Shown: positions 8,706 to 17,885, counted from the stretch's first letter. The stretch: DNA of 64,000 nucleotides from Prosthecobacter dejongeii (GCF_014203045.1 NZ_JACHIF010000005.1:124001-188000); one strand, 5' to 3'. The notes: generated from the letters alone by a model not told the origin. Made by a program: numbers and translations.

Positions 8706-9626
8706 CTAGGCTCGCGCTGCCAAAGACAGCTCGATGATGTGCACGCAGAGGTCAGGGAACTCGATTCCCACGGCCAGCGCCGCCTTGGGCAGCAGGCTGC
8801 TGCTGGTCATGCCGGGGATGGTGTTGATCTCGAGAACGAAAGGTTCACCGTCATTCCGCAGCATCACGTCCACACGGCCATAGACCTCCGTGCCGCAGGA
8901 TTTAAAGGCAGCCATGGCGGCCTCCTGCACCCGCCGGGTGGTGGCCTCATCCAGGTCTGCTGGGCAGTGGTAGTGCGTTTTGCCCGTGCCATTCAGCCAG
9001 GGGTATTTATTGCTCATGTCATAGAACCCATCCACAGGCTCGATGTGAATGATGGGCAGCACCTGGTCTCCCAGGATGCCGATGGTCAGCTCTTTCCCCT
9101 CCACAAATTCTTCGACAAGGGTGGAGGTGCCGTATTTTTTCGCTTCCTCAATGGCGCTGACCCATTCTGCTTCGGTCCGGCAGATGTTCACACCCACGCT
9201 GGAGCCCTCACGCGGTGGTTTGGAAACCAAGGGGATGGAAATGTCGAGCGGCTGGCTGCCATCCAGCAGGTAATTTTGCGAACGTGGGGTAGGCACGCCT
9301 GCGGCGACGAATCTCTCTTTGCTCTGAGCTTTGTCGAAGGCGATGCGGCTGCTTTCCACTCCAGCACCGGTGTAGGGGATACCACGCTCTTCCAAAATCG
9401 CCTGCAACTGGCCATCCTCACCAAAGGTGCCGTGGATCAGGTTCATGGCGATGAGGGCATCCGCAGGCACGTCAAAGTCTGGCCCGGTCACGTCCACTTC
9501 CACCACCTCCGCTCCCTTGGTCTTCAAAGCGGCGATGACACTCTCTGCCGTCTTTTTAGACACTTCGCGTTCCGAACCGGGGCCGCCAAAGAGGACGGCG
9601 ATCTTCTTGCCTGTGATGTCGAGCAT
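8706..9626 (-). CDS. ddl: D-alanine--D-alanine ligase
   Basis: 306 residues from the ATG at 9626. The enzyme joins two D-Ala with ATP in the cytoplasm to make the peptidoglycan dipeptide. Seen: N-terminal KIAVLFGGPGSEREVS (8-23), IHGTFGEDGQLQ (substrate loop), ATP-grasp segments STLVEEFVEGKELTIGILGD and FVLEINTIPGMTSSSLLPKA. A GTG at 9647 in frame would add seven residues and has an AGGGAG directly before it, but too close to act as a ribosome site. The ATG gives the usual DdlB length. The gene starts a short minus-strand transcript that ends at the hairpin 9 bp beyond its stop, so it is not in a transcript with ftsQAZ despite being adjacent. Confidence 0.94.
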   Translation of the reverse strand: MLDITGKKIAVLFGGPGSEREVSKKTAESVIAALKTKGAEVVEVDVTGPDFDVPADALIAMNLIHGTFGEDGQLQAILEERGIPYTGAGVESSRIAFDKAQSKERFVAAGVPTPRSQNYLLDGSQPLDISIPLVSKPPREGSSVGVNICRTEAEWVSAIEEAKKYGTSTLVEEFVEGKELTIGILGDQVLPIIHIEPVDGFYDMSNKYPWLNGTGKTHYHCPADLDEATTRRVQEAAMAAFKSCGTEVYGRVDVMLRNDGEPFVLEINTIPGMTSSSLLPKAALAVGIEFPDLCVHIIELSLAARA

Positions 9627-9728
9627 GGTGGGGAGATATGCTCTCACTCCCTCATTCGTGCAAGAGCGCCTGACGAAAATCCCCAGACGGGGTCTTGCTA
9701 CCCTCGTCTGCCTTTCCTAACTTGCGGT

Positions 9729-11030
9729 ATGAAATTGCTGCCGCTGTTGTTGATCGGGGTTTCACCTCTGGCCTTGGCCGATGAAAAACGCGATGCTCTC
9801 TTTGCCTCATCGGTGGAGGCTATGTTTCCGAAACTCGTGGAGACCCGGCGCGACATCCATGCGCACCCGGAACTCTCCAATGAAGAGGCGCGCACCGCCG
9901 CTTTAGTCGCTGAGCGCCTGCGCGCCCTGGGCCTGGAGGTGCAAACGGGCGTGGCGAAGCATGGTGTGGTGGCTCTGCTCAAAGGTGGCCAGGAGGGCAA
10001 GTGCGTGGCCGTGCGGGCGGACATGGATGCACTGCCCATCAAAGAACTGCGCTCCGTCCCGTATCGCTCGCAGAACCCCGGTGTGATGCACGCCTGTGGG
10101 CATGACCTGCACACCACAGTGGCGCTGGGGGTGGCGGAGCTGCTGGTCAAGCACCGCGACCAAGTGAAAGGCAGCGTGAAGTTCCTCTTTCAGCCCGCCG
10201 AGGAGGCCATGCCGGCCAGCTTCAAGGGCATCTGGGGTGCGAAGATGATGATCGCAGAAGGGGCGATGGCCAATCCGAAACCGGATGCCGTCTTCGGCCT
10301 GCACTGCACCACCTCCGTCGCCCCGGTGGGCGTGACGGACGACGAAACGCACTACCTTTCAGCTGGGCAGGTGGCCTACACCATCGGTGCAGACAACGCG
10401 AACAGCGACCGTTTCCAAATCACCATCCGAGGCAAGATGGCCCACGGCTCTGCCCCGCATAAAGGTGTGGATGCCATCGTCGTCGCGGCGGAGGCCATCA
10501 CCGCTTTGCAGACCATCCGCAGTCGGCAGACGAACACCCGCCAGCCCCTGGTCATCAGCATCGGCACCATCCAGGGCGGCCAGCGGGAAAACATCTTGGC
10601 GGAGGAAGTGACCCTGGGGGGCACCGTCCGCACCTATGATGCGGCCTTTCGCGATGGCGTGGTGGAGATGATGAAACGCATCCTCAAAGGCATCACGGAA
10701 GCGCATGGGGCTACCTACACCATGGACTACCGCATCGGCTACCCCAGCATCATCAATCAAGAGGCGCTGGTGAAGGCCACCCTGCCTGCTTTCAAACGCC
10801 TGCTGGGGGAGGCCAATGTGCTGGAAGTCATCCCGAGCATGGGTGGGGAAGACTTCTCCTACTTTGCTCAGGTGACCCCTGGATTTTACTTTCGGTTAGG
10901 CGTGGCCAATGAGAAAAAAGGCATCATCCATGGGGCGCACACCCCCATGTTCGATGCGGATGAGGACAGTCTAAAAACCGGAGTCGAAGTGATGGCGGCG
11001 GCGGTCTGTGACTTTCTGAATGCGAAGTAG
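9729..11030 (+). CDS. Secreted M20-family amidohydrolase/peptidase
   Basis: 433 residues from the ATG at 9729. The same frame stays open for 1 kb upstream (from 8646), but that part is antisense to ddl. A signal peptide (1-17, MKLLPLLLIGVSPLALA) directs export. The M20D metal site is visible: IHAHPELS (43-50), RADMDALP (96-103) and HACGHDLHTT (121-130), then QPAEE and MGGEDFSYF. Relatives (HipO, AmhX, IAA-amino acid hydrolases) cleave N-acyl amino acids; the true substrate is unknown. It is transcribed divergently from ddl and alone. A hairpin follows its stop. Confidence 0.9.
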   Translation: MKLLPLLLIGVSPLALADEKRDALFASSVEAMFPKLVETRRDIHAHPELSNEEARTAALVAERLRALGLEVQTGVAKHGVVALLKGGQEGKCVAVRADMDALPIKELRSVPYRSQNPGVMHACGHDLHTTVALGVAELLVKHRDQVKGSVKFLFQPAEEAMPASFKGIWGAKMMIAEGAMANPKPDAVFGLHCTTSVAPVGVTDDETHYLSAGQVAYTIGADNANSDRFQITIRGKMAHGSAPHKGVDAIVVAAEAITALQTIRSRQTNTRQPLVISIGTIQGGQRENILAEEVTLGGTVRTYDAAFRDGVVEMMKRILKGITEAHGATYTMDYRIGYPSIINQEALVKATLPAFKRLLGEANVLEVIPSMGGEDFSYFAQVTPGFYFRLGVANEKKGIIHGAHTPMFDADEDSLKTGVEVMAAAVCDFLNAK

Positions 11031-11032
11031 AT

Positions 11033-11051
11033 CCAGCCCGGCAGAGGCTGG
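11033..11051. terminator. Short bidirectional hairpin between convergent genes
   Basis: CCAGCC and GGCTGG form a perfect 6-bp stem around a 7-nt loop. It lies 2 bp after the M20 gene stop and 3 bp before the stop of the convergent oxidoreductase gene. Only a weak AAGTT tail is present, so termination efficiency is uncertain. Confidence 0.45.
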
Positions 11052-11054
11052 AAG

Positions 11055-12821
11055 TTAACCTGCGGCTGCCTCAGTCCGCACTTCTTCCAGCCAGGCTTTC
11101 ACGACGATGCGGCTGGTGTCATTGCAGGCCTGCAATCCATAGGAATAAGGCCGGTGACCCGTGGTGTGAGGGAAGGCGATGTCGTGGATTCTTGGGTTTG
11201 CCTTCCCGCAGTCACCAATCACCCGATACCTATGATCAATGTCAATGCCGCCCGTTTTTAGCAGCGTGTCTCCATGGATTTTTAACAGCAGTTCGGGGTC
11301 TTCCTTCGCCAGTTTGGCCACGCTTTTGGATCGGTAAAAAGCGGCGCAGGCAGAGCGGACAGTTTTGTTTTTCACCAGGCTCGGAAAGGGGTAGTCTTCG
11401 AGCTCCAGGGGGCCCTGGCCACTGCAATCAATGAACATCTCATAAGTATAGGTGGAGGTGTCATCTTCCTGCTCCACCTCAACCACCGTGTGCCGCTTGG
11501 CTTTTGATTTTCTGACATGGGTGACAGAGCCGGGAATCATCTCTAGCTTGCCTGCATCATAAAGGGCTAGAATGGTATTCCCTGAAGGCAGAGGCATGGC
11601 TGCGATGACATTGAGAAGGAATGGCATCAACTTTTTATGCAGGGTGACATGATCCTCCGCCGGCATGCAGTCGGCGTAGTAGTTGAGGGTGTAGATGAGA
11701 TCATCCACCCGTTCTTTCCAATGGATGGGCCGATGTTGTTTCACGGACTCCTCGGCCTCCTTCATCTCGATGCGCATGCCTTCAAACGCATTGTCGTATT
11801 CATGCTGCTGGCTCATTTCCTCGATGAAATCGAGCAGCTTAAACGAAGGGTCCTTCAGCCGTTTCACCATCTCGGGCAGGTCATCTTTCTGAAAGGCCTC
11901 TTGAAGCACAGGACGGCAGACTTGGTCGAAGTACGTTTCCAACCTCAGCCTGCCCTGGGCATCCATCAGCTTGGCCATGTCTGAAGGACTGACATGACGA
12001 TAAATTTCCCGCATGGGCTCCTCCTGGTCGAACTGCAAGTGCGGTAGCAATCCTTTCGAAGAGTGCATGACCATCTTGAATCCTTCCGTGCCGGGGTGAG
12101 GGCGGTAAGTGAGGGTCTCCCCCTTCCGAATAAAGTCCCCATGCCGATGAGCCAGTGAAGAAATCACATCGAAAGCGCTAAGTGAGGCCCCCAGAGTACC
12201 GATGACAAAGTTGTAGTGTTTCCCCTCCTTTGGCAGCAGCTTGGCGATGGGCCAGGGAGATGCATAATAGCCCGCTTCGGGCACGTCTTTTTCAGGCCAG
12301 CGGTGCCCGGTCGCGATGATCACGCGATCAAACTCATACGCCTCACCCGACTGAGTGAAGAGGGTGACACGCTGGTTTTCAGCATCATCTTTGACATCCA
12401 CCACCTGACAGTCGGCGTGGCTGTGAACGCGGATGCCGACTTCGGACAGCCAGGCCTGCAGCAGTTGATACTGAGCTTTGAAATACTGGCCGAGCGCCAA
12501 ACGCCCATACACCTCATCTTCCTTGATCTCCATGCCCTCCAGCCCCAGGTCTGCGAGGACGGAAGGAGCCTGAGAGCGGAGCCAGTCTGCCAAGGTGGTG
12601 GGTAGCTCGGGCAGTTCCTCAGACGAGATGTTTGACATGTTGTAAATGTCCGTCGTCTGTGGCGTGTAGGGCATGCCCATGCCGATAAAAGCATTCTTTT
12701 CAAAGACCACGATTTCGCTCAGCGTAGGGCTGAGGCTGGCGGCGTGATCCATGATGTGCTTGAGCAGGTAGATCGCCGAAGGGCCGCTGCCGATGATGGC
12801 GAGAGATTGAGGACGGGTCAT
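11055..12821 (-). CDS. FAD/NAD(P)-binding oxidoreductase (NAD_binding_9-like)
   Basis: 588 residues with a Rossmann dinucleotide motif at the N-terminus (LAIIGSGPSAIYLL, 7-20). A family-typical stretch follows: VVFEKNAFIGMGMPYTP, then NMSNISSEELPELP. A second nucleotide site is suggested by ATGHRWPE and VIGTLGASLSAFDVISSLA (about 171-220). A C-terminal FIDCSGQGPLE closes the FAD fold. Proteins of this type are soluble flavoproteins with poorly defined substrates, sometimes linked to siderophore or amine hydroxylation. The gene stands alone and converges on the M20 gene. I recognise the fold, not the reaction. Confidence 0.82.
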   Translation of the reverse strand: MTRPQSLAIIGSGPSAIYLLKHIMDHAASLSPTLSEIVVFEKNAFIGMGMPYTPQTTDIYNMSNISSEELPELPTTLADWLRSQAPSVLADLGLEGMEIKEDEVYGRLALGQYFKAQYQLLQAWLSEVGIRVHSHADCQVVDVKDDAENQRVTLFTQSGEAYEFDRVIIATGHRWPEKDVPEAGYYASPWPIAKLLPKEGKHYNFVIGTLGASLSAFDVISSLAHRHGDFIRKGETLTYRPHPGTEGFKMVMHSSKGLLPHLQFDQEEPMREIYRHVSPSDMAKLMDAQGRLRLETYFDQVCRPVLQEAFQKDDLPEMVKRLKDPSFKLLDFIEEMSQQHEYDNAFEGMRIEMKEAEESVKQHRPIHWKERVDDLIYTLNYYADCMPAEDHVTLHKKLMPFLLNVIAAMPLPSGNTILALYDAGKLEMIPGSVTHVRKSKAKRHTVVEVEQEDDTSTYTYEMFIDCSGQGPLELEDYPFPSLVKNKTVRSACAAFYRSKSVAKLAKEDPELLLKIHGDTLLKTGGIDIDHRYRVIGDCGKANPRIHDIAFPHTTGHRPYSYGLQACNDTSRIVVKAWLEEVRTEAAAG

Positions 12822-12902
12822 ACGGGGGGAGTCGTTGGAGTATCAGAGCTTCGTGTGGGAGCCATTTGGTGGCCTTGATGCGAACTTGAATAACTGCGCG
12901 TT

Positions 12903-13451
12903 ATGGAAACCAACGATCCCCCTTTGCCCCTGCCGCTGGAAGATGTGGTGCTCGCAAACGTGCCCGTCTGGGAGGCGGAGCTGCTGCACATCTACATTTC
13001 ACCGGGGCATGACTACTGGGGCAAGCAGGGGGAAGGGCGGTTGCAGCATGGCATTCAGCAGGTGAGCCAGGTGGAGTGCATCGCGGGCCGGGGGCTACGG
13101 GGTGATCGTTACAGTGAGCGGCGCATCGGCCACAAGGGGCAGGTGACGTTTTTTGATGCGCAGGTGGTTGAGGACATTCGCAGCCGCTTTCGCCTGCCTA
13201 AGCTGCCCGCTTCCGTCTTCCGGCGGAATTTGATCGTCCGGGGGCCGAGATTGCAAGATTGGTTAGGCCGGCGATTTCTGTTTCAAGGCATCGTCTTTGA
13301 AGGTGTGCAAGAGTGCCAGCCCTGCCACTGGATGGACCGGGTAGTGGCCGCTGGGGCGGAGGAGTTTTTAGCGTCTGACTTTCGCGGTGGTTTGAGGGCG
13401 AAGGTGCTCACGCCAGGCATCCTGCGTGTTACGGAAGAGCTGCCAGGCTGA
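12903..13451 (+). CDS. MOSC domain-containing protein
   Basis: 182 residues. A MOSC core is recognisable: GLRGDRYSERRIGHKGQVTFFDAQVVEDI (about 63-91), FRRNLIVRG and LFQGIVFEGVQECQPCHWMDR (about 124-144) with paired Cys. MOSC proteins are sulfur carriers or molybdenum-cofactor sulfur-transfer modules, and stand-alone versions of the YiiM type handle N-hydroxylated substrates. No molybdenum cofactor gene is nearby. Divergent from the FAD oxidoreductase with 81 bp between the starts. The ATG gives a normal domain length. The substrate is unknown. Confidence 0.82.
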   Translation: METNDPPLPLPLEDVVLANVPVWEAELLHIYISPGHDYWGKQGEGRLQHGIQQVSQVECIAGRGLRGDRYSERRIGHKGQVTFFDAQVVEDIRSRFRLPKLPASVFRRNLIVRGPRLQDWLGRRFLFQGIVFEGVQECQPCHWMDRVVAAGAEEFLASDFRGGLRAKVLTPGILRVTEELPG

Positions 13452-13470
13452 GATGAAGCCCTCATCCAGA

Positions 13471-13537
13471 GAAGGGCTGGGCATCCACAAAAAGCGGCCA
13501 TTCTTGCCAAACTAACCCTGTTCATGGCCAGCCCTTC
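13471..13537. repeat. Perfect 10-bp inverted repeat with 47-nt loop
   Basis: GAAGGGCTGG (13471-13480) is matched by CCAGCCCTTC (13528-13537). It lies between the MOSC gene stop and the ppk2 start. It could terminate the upstream transcript or structure the ppk2 leader; the tail carries no T-run. Confidence 0.45.
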
Positions 13538-13578
13538 CTGCTAATGCTACGTCTGCTGTCTCATCTCCCTCAGACCTC

Positions 13579-14466
13579 ATGAAACTCAAACTGGACCTTC
13601 ACGACTTTCGCGTGCCCGATGGCAAACCTTTCCGCATCGCTAAGGCGAAGACGAAGGTGAAGGATCTCTACACGGACAGCGCCCACTACGAGACCCTCAT
13701 CTCCCAATTCCGTGAGGAGATCGATGATCTGCAACAGAAGATGTATGCGCAGGATCGCCAGGGGCTGCTGCTGATCTTTCAGGCCATGGATGCGGCGGGG
13801 AAAGACAGTACCATCAAGCACGTGATGAGTGGCGTGAACACGCAAGGTGTGGAGGTGCACAGCTTCAAGCGCCCCACCAGTGCGGAGCTAGATCACGACT
13901 TTCTCTGGCGCACTTCTCGCGTTTTGCCACAGCGTGGCCGCATCGGCATCTTTAACCGCAGTTATTATGAAGAGGTTCTCTGCTGCCGCGTGCATCCTGA
14001 GATCGTCACCGATATCCAAAGACTGCCGGAGAAGACCACGAAGAATTTGGACAAGCTGTTTGCCGATCGCCTCAAAGACATCCGTAACCTGGAGGTTTAC
14101 TGCCACCGCAATGGCATCCGCATCGTGAAATTCTTCCTCAATGTTTCCAAGGAAGAGCAAAAGAAACGCTTTCTGGCCCGCATTGACACGCCCAGCAAAA
14201 ATTGGAAATTCGAGGAAGGCGATGTCAAAGAGCGCGGCTTTTGGAAAGAGTACATGCACGCTTATGAAGACGCCATCCGCCACACTGGCACAGAAGACTG
14301 CCCCTGGTATGTCGTCCCGGCGGATGATAAGAAAAACATGCGCCTCATCGTCAGCGCCGCCATCTTGCATGAGATGCAGGGCATGAAGCTCAAGTACCCT
14401 GAGCTGCCTCCAGAACAAAAGGCTCAGTTGGCCGTGGCGAAGAAACTGCTTTTAGAAGAAAAGTAA
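13579..14466 (+). CDS. ppk2: Polyphosphate kinase 2 family protein
   Basis: 295 residues, the usual size of a one-domain PPK2. Seen: Walker A FQAMDAAGKDSTIKHV (68-83), a following GVNTQGVEVHSFKRPT, the lid/Walker B region IGIFNRSYYEEVL (about 124-136) and LDKLFADRLKDIRN. The family moves phosphate between polyphosphate and nucleotides in the cytoplasm. The sub-class (AMP, ADP or GDP as acceptor) cannot be fixed by eye, although the KDSTIKHVMSGVNPQG-like stretch is common in the AMP- or broad-acceptor class. Single gene, followed by repeat-filled intergenic DNA. Confidence 0.9.
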   Translation: MKLKLDLHDFRVPDGKPFRIAKAKTKVKDLYTDSAHYETLISQFREEIDDLQQKMYAQDRQGLLLIFQAMDAAGKDSTIKHVMSGVNTQGVEVHSFKRPTSAELDHDFLWRTSRVLPQRGRIGIFNRSYYEEVLCCRVHPEIVTDIQRLPEKTTKNLDKLFADRLKDIRNLEVYCHRNGIRIVKFFLNVSKEEQKKRFLARIDTPSKNWKFEEGDVKERGFWKEYMHAYEDAIRHTGTEDCPWYVVPADDKKNMRLIVSAAILHEMQGMKLKYPELPPEQKAQLAVAKKLLLEEK

Positions 14467-14531
14467 GTTAGGGGTAGATGGAGGACGTCCTAGCTGAAGG
14501 CCAAACCACCACTCACTCGCTCTTTCATCCC

Positions 14532-14734
14532 GAGCTTCCAAAAGCGCGTTCCCTCTCCCCGCTTGCGGGGATGAGGCCCAGTTGAGGGGTGGTCGCAGCA
14601 CGCAGAACCTCGTTTGCAAAAGGGTGCCCTCTTCCCTCAAACGACACCGCTGTCATCCAGCCCCGACAGCCCTGCGACAGCCTCTCACTCCTCGCCCTAC
14701 TCCCCGCAAGCGGGGAGAGGGGGGACGTCTTTTA
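14532..14734 (+). repeat. MITE-like interspersed repeat, copy A
   Basis: About 203 bp. It starts GAGCTTCCAAAAGCG, then a CCCCGCTTGCGGGG hairpin, a GTCGCAGCACGCAGAA core, a GGGTGCCCTCTTCCCTCAAACGACACC segment and a closing CCCCGCAAGCGGGGAGAGG...GACGTCTTTT. The two ends are inverted copies of each other, so the whole element can fold back. It fills most of the 330-bp gap 14467-14796; the rest shows no gene. Confidence 0.75.
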
Positions 14735-14796
14735 GCCTTCGTTCGCTGAAGACCCTTTAGCCTTGTTCACCGCACGTGCGCAGCTTCCAAAACAGA

Positions 14797-15582
14797 TCAC
14801 TTTTTCCCAAAGAAGGCTGCCAGCTTTTGCAGGTCCTTCGGCTCTGCGGGTTTCATGGCGCTTTCGATGGCCTCCTGCTGGAGGGCGCAGAGTTCCGTGA
14901 TGCCTTTGCGGCCCACGGCCAGCATGGAGTCCAGTTCAGCTTGGCTGAAGGTGGCTTCTTCACCGCTGCCCTGGATTTCGACAAAGTCGCCCTTGTCCGT
15001 CAGCACCAGGTTGCAGTCCACATCGGCATCGCGGTCTTCCACGTAGCAGAGGTCCAGCAGGGTCTCGCCTTTCAGTACGCCCACGCTGATGGCGGCCACC
15101 TTTTTGGTCATCGGTTGCAGGGTGATCTTGCCTTTTTCCAGCAGGCGATTGAAGGCGATGGAGGCAGCGATGCAGGCCCCGGTGATGGAGGCGGTGCGGG
15201 TGCCGCCGTCTGCCTGCAGCACGTCGCAGTCAATGCAGAGCGTGCGCTGGCCCAGCTTCTTGAGGTCCACCACGGCGCGCAGACTGCGGCCGATGAGGCG
15301 CTGGATTTCGATGCTGCGGCCATCGGGGCGGCCCTTGCTGCTGTCGCGGTCTTTGCGATCCAGCGTGGAGTAGGGGAGCATGGAGTACTCCGCCGTCAGC
15401 CAGCCGCCTTGGACATTCTGCACCTTCATCCAGCGGGGCACTTCCTCCTGAATGGTGGCTGCGCAAATGACGCGCGTGTTGCCAAAAGCAATCAGCACGG
15501 AGGCCGTGGCGTGGGGGGCCACATCCAGGATGTATTCAATGGGGCGAAGTTGGTCGTAGGTGCGTCCGTCGGGTCTAGGCAT
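14797..15582 (-). CDS. rph: Ribonuclease PH
   Basis: 261 residues from the ATG at 15582 (MPRPDGRTYDQLRP), which matches the usual RNase PH beginning and has AAGG upstream. In-frame TTG/ATG codons at 15603/15600 would add six or seven residues without a ribosome site. Seen: SVLIAFGNTRVICAATIQ, WLTAEYSMLPYST, RKDRDSSKGRPDGRSIEIQRLIGRSLRA and DCDVLQADGGTRTASITGA, which carry the phosphate-binding Arg and catalytic Asp. The enzyme trims tRNA 3' ends with phosphate as co-substrate. It forms a minus-strand pair with the membrane protein gene 48 bp upstream. Confidence 0.97.
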   Translation of the reverse strand: MPRPDGRTYDQLRPIEYILDVAPHATASVLIAFGNTRVICAATIQEEVPRWMKVQNVQGGWLTAEYSMLPYSTLDRKDRDSSKGRPDGRSIEIQRLIGRSLRAVVDLKKLGQRTLCIDCDVLQADGGTRTASITGACIAASIAFNRLLEKGKITLQPMTKKVAAISVGVLKGETLLDLCYVEDRDADVDCNLVLTDKGDFVEIQGSGEEATFSQAELDSMLAVGRKGITELCALQQEAIESAMKPAEPKDLQKLAAFFGKK

Positions 15583-15630
15583 CGCACGCCTTAACGTCAT
15601 CAAGTCGCACGGTCAAGGCAGTCGTCAGCT

Positions 15631-16446
15631 TCAGACGCGGATCATGTCCTTCACCACCTGAAACCACAGGTAAAAGCAGCCACGCCAGGAATAGCGGAAC
15701 ACGCCCTCACCCGCAGGCTCGATGACGCCGATGGTGATGTTGTGGTCAATCTGCGCGGACATGTCGCGCTCGATGTAGGTAGAAAGCTCGTCCGTATCCA
15801 GATCCACCAGTTGATCCTGTACTTCGTGCTTGGTTAGAAAGGCCTGATGCGCGGCCACCAACGTCTCCATGGAGTCCGCATACACCTGGCGATTCACCAG
15901 TTGCTGCGGGGAGAACTGCATGGTCGGGGCAAAGGGGTAGTTGGTCGTCGTGTAGGTCACCCCGGCGCGTGTGCGGGAGGTGAGGCTGACGTAGGAGAAG
16001 GCAAATTCACCCTGCTGGGCGAGGGCGATGGAGGCCTGGGTGCGCTTTTCCGCCTGATAAAACAGGCGCATGAAGTGATCGGTCTCGCTCCATTTCCAGC
16101 CAGTGTCGCCGGCTTCTTTAAACCCTGCCGCCTCCGTCTCGCGGCTGAGTTCTTCCAGATCGGGGAAAACCTCGCGGGACGGGGGGAAGCGATGTTTGAC
16201 CTCGCTATGGATGGGAAAGCGCAATTGACGCACGCGGCCGACGATCTCTAACCACGGCAGCATGAACCACAGAGCGATGCCGAACGCTCCTGCCGCGTGG
16301 CTGTCTGTGAGGAAATAACCGCCCAGGTAAGACGCCCCCAGATAGGCCAGCCAACCGAGCTTTTGCAGGAAGCGATTGTCAAAAGTACGGCAGGCAATCG
16401 CGAACACGACGGTCGCGGCCAAATAGAGGAATTGCTGAAGAGCCAT
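15631..16446 (-). CDS. Membrane protein of unknown function
   Basis: 271 residues. Two or three hydrophobic segments lie in the first 70 residues (about 3-20, 30-46 and 51-68). A soluble domain of about 200 residues follows, with no motif I recognise. It includes TDHFMRLFYQAEKRTQASIA and a Tyr/Thr-rich AGVTYTTTNYPFAPT stretch, followed by a C-terminal aromatic YSWRGCFYLWFQVVKDM. Probably an inner-membrane protein with a cytoplasmic or periplasmic domain. It lies upstream of rph on the same strand. No function is proposed. Confidence 0.7.
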   Translation of the reverse strand: MALQQFLYLAATVVFAIACRTFDNRFLQKLGWLAYLGASYLGGYFLTDSHAAGAFGIALWFMLPWLEIVGRVRQLRFPIHSEVKHRFPPSREVFPDLEELSRETEAAGFKEAGDTGWKWSETDHFMRLFYQAEKRTQASIALAQQGEFAFSYVSLTSRTRAGVTYTTTNYPFAPTMQFSPQQLVNRQVYADSMETLVAAHQAFLTKHEVQDQLVDLDTDELSTYIERDMSAQIDHNITIGVIEPAGEGVFRYSWRGCFYLWFQVVKDMIRV

Positions 16447-16596
16447 TTAAAACGAATACGGCCACCGAAGGGGGGTGCCGCTTGTCTCCTATGTATAAAC
16501 TGACGCCGGAAGGGAGGCAACCATTCAAATCTACCCCCAGGCCCGGCGGGTTTTTTGTCTTTTCAGCCATGATTGGGCCCGCCCATACTGGCGGAA

Positions 16597-17526
16597 ATGC
16601 AGCGCCGCCACTTCCTGAAAACCGCCGCTCTCAGCCCCCTGCTGCCCCCATGGGCCGGTGCGCAGAGCCCCGCCGCAGTGCGGGTGATAGATACCCACAC
16701 CCATTTTTATGATCCCACCCGCCCTGGCGGCGTTCCTTGGCCGAAGGCCGGTACCCCCCTCCACCGCAAGGTGATGCCGGCAGACTGGCAGGCCCTGGCA
16801 AATCCCCTTGGCATCAAAGAGACCGTCATCGTCGAGGCCAGCCCCCTGGTGGAGGATAACCAGTGGATCCTGGACCTGGCAGCCCAGGAAAAATGCATCG
16901 TCGGGTTCGTCGGCAATCTGGACCCCAATGACGCCCACTTTGACTCTCATGTGAAACGTTTTGCGGGGAATCCCCTGTTTCGCGGCGTGCGCTGGCGGGG
17001 AGATCTGGTGAAGCTGGATGCGAACCTGGACCGCGTGAAAGCGGGAGCGCAGCGGCTGGCGATGGAGGATCTTTCACTCGACCTCAATGGTCCCGCCAGT
17101 GCCCTACCTCAGGCGGCCCAACTCGCTGCCGAGGTGCCCACACTGCGCATCGTCATCAATCACCTCGGCGGTTCCGGCGACCCTCAATCGCTCAAGCCCG
17201 AGTGGAAAGAAAACATCCGCCTCCTGGCCCAGCGGCCAAATGTGGTCATGAAAGTCTCCGCCCTGGTGGAGCAAGTGCCCGGCAAAGAAGGCCAGGCCCC
17301 GCGTGAGCTGGACTACTACCTGCCCGTGCTGGATCACTTGTGGGAATGCTTCGGCCCAGATCGCCTCCTCTACGGTAGCAACTGGCCCGTCTCAGATCGC
17401 GGGGGTTCGTATGAAACCGTCTTCCGCCTGGTGGCCGAGTTTTTCCGCAGCAAAGGCCGTGAGGCGGAAGAGAAATACTTCTGGCGAAACTCTCTGGCTG
17501 CTTACCGCTGGATCGAACGAGGGTAA
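16597..17526 (+). CDS. Exported TIM-barrel metal-dependent hydrolase (amidohydrolase-2 family)
   Basis: 309 residues from the ATG at 16597; a TTG further upstream at 16573 is less likely. The N-terminus MQRRHFLKTAALSPLLPPWAGA looks like a twin-arginine signal (RRHFLK). The barrel starts with VIDTHTHFYDP (metal-binding HxH) and continues with EASPLVEDNQWILDLA, VGFVGNLDP, RIVINHLGGSG (metal His) and LLYGSNWPVSD (metal Asp region). Relatives include sugar-lactone and 2-pyrone-dicarboxylate lactonases. The exact substrate cannot be read. Single gene, divergent from the membrane protein gene. Confidence 0.85.
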   Translation: MQRRHFLKTAALSPLLPPWAGAQSPAAVRVIDTHTHFYDPTRPGGVPWPKAGTPLHRKVMPADWQALANPLGIKETVIVEASPLVEDNQWILDLAAQEKCIVGFVGNLDPNDAHFDSHVKRFAGNPLFRGVRWRGDLVKLDANLDRVKAGAQRLAMEDLSLDLNGPASALPQAAQLAAEVPTLRIVINHLGGSGDPQSLKPEWKENIRLLAQRPNVVMKVSALVEQVPGKEGQAPRELDYYLPVLDHLWECFGPDRLLYGSNWPVSDRGGSYETVFRLVAEFFRSKGREAEEKYFWRNSLAAYRWIERG

Positions 17527-17598
17527 TGCCATCGTTGGTTGAGAGCGGGTTGGTTCTTCAGACGGGAACATTTGAGCCTGCATTTGCTCTCGCATCGC

Positions 17599-17817
17599 CA
17601 GCTTCCAACAGCACGGTCCCTCGCCCCCAATAATTGGGGGTGCGAAGCCGCGAAACGAAATGACAGGTGAGGGGTGCGCAGCATGCATAAAGTCCGTCGG
17701 TAAAGGGTGCCCTTTTCTCCAAAACGAGACCTCTGTACTCCATCCCCGAGACCATTCGACCGCCCCTCACCCCAGCCCTGCTCCCCGCAAGCGGGGCGAG
17801 GGAGGATGTCTTTTCGC
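17599..17817 (+). repeat. MITE-like interspersed repeat, copy B
   Basis: Same order of blocks as copy A: CAGCTTCCAACAGCACGG, a CCCCCAATAATTGGGGG hairpin, a diverged core, AAAGGGTGCCCTTTTC, then CCCCGCAAGCGGGGCGAGGG and ATGTCTTTTCGCC. The left hairpin has a different sequence but stays self-complementary, so the structure rather than the sequence is kept. It lies in the gene-free stretch 17527-18151. Confidence 0.72.
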
Positions 17818-17885
17818 CTTCGTACACAAAAAACTAAACCACCTTCCTTTGTTCTGAATCAACCCTCGTTCGCCCCCACAATTCC

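Noticed and set aside
8646-9728. Plus-strand open frame running into the M20 hydrolase
   Set aside because: It is antisense to ddl, has no domain, and the signal peptide of the hydrolase starts cleanly at 9729.
14776-15594. 272-codon plus-strand frame antisense to rph
   Set aside because: Complete RNase PH on the minus strand explains the region.
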